Source: CACPJA01 sp964629335
Lineage (GTDB): Bacteria > Pseudomonadota > Gammaproteobacteria > Steroidobacterales > UBA11654
Reading direction: 5' to 3'
Length of the DNA: 7,507 nucleotides
Assembly: GCA_964629335.1 (NCBI GenBank)
Contig: CAZVRH010000055.1
Coordinates: 1 to 7,507, forward strand
A program made the translations under genes and the position numbers. Shown here piece after piece: positions 6,792 to 7,507 of this stretch. The first letter of the stretch is position 1; every line of letters starts with the position of its first letter. The notes under the pieces are model-generated. The model worked only from the letters and a program-made list of their open reading frames with translations. It did not search any database and had not been told where the DNA came from.

Positions 6792-6808
6792 TTTGACACA
6801 GCGTCAAA
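6792..6808. repeat. Inverted repeat overlapping a -35 box (possible operator)
   Basis: TTTGAC and GTCAAA form a perfect 6-base inverted repeat separated by five bases (ACAGC). The left arm contains the TTGACA used as candidate -35 box of the downstream mini-protein gene, so a dimeric regulator bound here would compete with RNA polymerase. The stem is too short and lacks a following T-run, so it is unlikely to be the terminator of the upstream gene. Confidence 0.45.
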
Positions 6809-6821
6809 TGTTTGATTAGAT
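6793..6821 (+). promoter_or_regulatory. Candidate promoter for the 68-residue hydrophobic protein
   Basis: A perfect -35 hexamer TTGACA (6793-6798) is followed after 17 bases by TTAGAT (6816-6821), preceded by TG one base away, as in an extended -10 element. An 18-base spacing would give TAGATT instead. The -10 match is modest, but the consensus -35, the TG extension and the location 56 bases upstream of a gene with a strong ribosome binding site support it. Confidence 0.5.
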
Positions 6822-6865
6822 TGAATAGCTTGGAAATGAGCACATTTATAAATTACTTATTTTTT

Positions 6866-6871
6866 AGGGGA
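6866..6871 (+). promoter_or_regulatory. Ribosome binding site deciding the start of the hydrophobic mini-protein
   Basis: AGGGGA lies 5 bases before ATG 6877. A second in-frame ATG at 6883 would be 11 bases away. The spacing favours the first. Confidence 0.75.
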
Positions 6872-6876
6872 ATAAT

Positions 6877-7083
6877 ATGAATATGATCAAACGCTACATC
6901 GCTGATTTTACCGGCATTGCTATCGGTTTAATTGGTCTAGGTGTTGTTGCAGGAGTTGTTTTCGGTGATCTTCCTTTTGTGGGAAGCATCTATGACGGCT
7001 TTATATCGACTGTAGGCGCCTTAGGAGATGCAGGAGCAGTTGGTGTTTTAGTACTGGCAATACTAGCTTCAGTTGCTGATTAA
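6877..7083 (+). CDS. 68-residue glycine-rich hydrophobic protein, two predicted membrane segments
   Basis: The small protein begins MNMIKRYIADF and then has two hydrophobic stretches, about residues 11-30 and 46-66, joined by a short loop containing DLPFVGSIYDG. Gly, Ala, Val, Ile and Leu dominate, with several small-residue spacings (GxxxG-like) that favour tight helix packing. Apart from K5 and R6 near the start, it has no positive residues; acidic residues are few and it ends in Asp. I do not recognise the family. It has a good ribosome binding site, a candidate promoter and a strong terminator, so it appears to be a single-gene transcript, which supports it being real and perhaps well expressed. 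It could be a small inner-membrane protein or a secreted or pore-forming peptide; neither can be shown here. Confidence 0.75.
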   Translation: MNMIKRYIADFTGIAIGLIGLGVVAGVVFGDLPFVGSIYDGFISTVGALGDAGAVGVLVLAILASVAD

Positions 7084-7103
7084 TTGTCCAGTAAAATAAA
7101 CTT

Positions 7104-7132
7104 AAAGAGCCCTATAATAGGGCTCTTTTTTT
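7104..7132 (+). terminator. Rho-independent terminator between the mini-protein and aceA
   Basis: An 11-base perfect stem (7104-7114 with 7118-7128) closes on a three-base loop TAA. Its GC-rich core is GAGCCC/GGGCTC. On the + strand it runs into seven Ts (7126-7132). It lies 21 bases after the mini-protein stop. On the - strand it begins directly at the aceA stop and is followed by TTTAAGTTTATT, so it may also serve aceA, less efficiently. Confidence 0.93.
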
Positions 7133-7507
7133 ATTCAAATTGTTCGCTTTCTGTTGAATCTGCCAACGCAGCTACACTGTCTGCACCAACTGTTTGGCTG
7201 ATTGCATCAAAGTAACCTACTCCGACCTCTGCTTGATGCTTCACCGTAGTAAATCCATGCTGTTGATAATCTAGCTCCTTCTGTTGCAGATGACTGAATG
7301 CAAGCATGCCATTCTTTCTGTACTCTCTTGCAAAATCGAAAACAGCAAAGTTAGTTGTATGAAAACCAGCCAGTGTTATGAATTGGAATTTAAATCCCAT
7401 TTTTCCTAATTCTTTTTGAAATTCAACTAATTCATCTTCTGACGGAATGTGCTGTTTCCAATTAAAGCTTGGGGAACAATTGTATGCTAGTAATTGCTCG
7501 GGATGAG
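7131..7507 (-). CDS. aceA: Isocitrate lyase, C-terminal part (gene runs off the right edge)
   Basis: The minus-strand frame enters at the right edge (first full codon ends at 7505) and ends with TAA at 7131-7133, giving the last 124 residues of isocitrate lyase. This glyoxylate-shunt enzyme splits isocitrate into glyoxylate and succinate. The block LLAYNCSPSFNWK holds the conserved NCSPSFNWK substrate-binding segment. It is followed by MGFKFQFITLAGFH, GFTTVKHQAEVGVGYFD and the terminal STESEQFE, all in family order. A Met in the middle (codon at 7398-7400) is internal, since the conserved active-site block lies upstream of it. The last residues give the typical C-terminus, so only the 5' part is missing. 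The TAA overlaps the T-run of the terminator of the convergent small gene. Presence of the enzyme suggests growth on fatty acids or acetate. Confidence 0.95.
   Translation of the reverse strand, partial: HPEQLLAYNCSPSFNWKQHIPSEDELVEFQKELGKMGFKFQFITLAGFHTTNFAVFDFAREYRKNGMLAFSHLQQKELDYQQHGFTTVKHQAEVGVGYFDAISQTVGADSVAALADSTESEQFE

Overview
The window looks like a piece of chromosome from an AT-rich Gram-negative bacterium. The best guess is a marine or otherwise aerobic gammaproteobacterium, based on the isocitrate lyase type at the right end, the PF10118-type diiron protein, the short intergenic gaps and the low GC. This is an inference from gene content; there is no rRNA or other marker to fix it. 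I see no insertion sequence, CRISPR array, tRNA, phage gene or attachment site. No stretch over about 300 bases lacks a gene.

Left block (1-1218, + strand): the 3' end of an unrecognised gene is followed after 4 bases by a membrane diiron hydroxylase of the sterol desaturase/fatty acid hydroxylase superfamily, then by a possible 42-residue single-pass membrane peptide.

Middle block (about 1282-4707, + strand): a probable operon starts with a good ribosome binding site. It encodes (1) a zinc-free MDR NADPH-dependent alkenal/enone reductase, (2) a thiamin-diphosphate enzyme of the acetolactate synthase/benzoylformate decarboxylase superfamily whose start codon directly abuts the previous stop and which carries a twin-arginine-like signal, and (3) a small protein of the deazaflavin (F420)-dependent nitroreductase/quinone reductase family (DUF385). 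The trio looks like a small redox/carbonyl pathway, but its substrate cannot be read from the sequence.

Right block: a minus-strand indoleamine 2,3-dioxygenase gene (4713-5861) ends only 5 bases from the end of the previous operon. It is divergent, across 83 bases, from a ferritin-like diiron protein (5945-6778). Next comes a solitary 68-residue glycine-rich hydrophobic protein with its own TTGACA-type promoter candidate, an overlapping inverted repeat, a strong ribosome binding site and a strong rho-independent terminator. The window closes with the C-terminal 124 residues of isocitrate lyase (aceA) on the minus strand.

Taken together the region is rich in iron- and oxygen-dependent oxidoreductases: a membrane diiron hydroxylase, a heme dioxygenase and a soluble ferritin-like diiron protein. 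The most interesting points are the apparently exported ThDP enzyme coupled to an enone reductase and an F420-type reductase, the bacterial indoleamine dioxygenase, and the isolated hydrophobic mini-protein.
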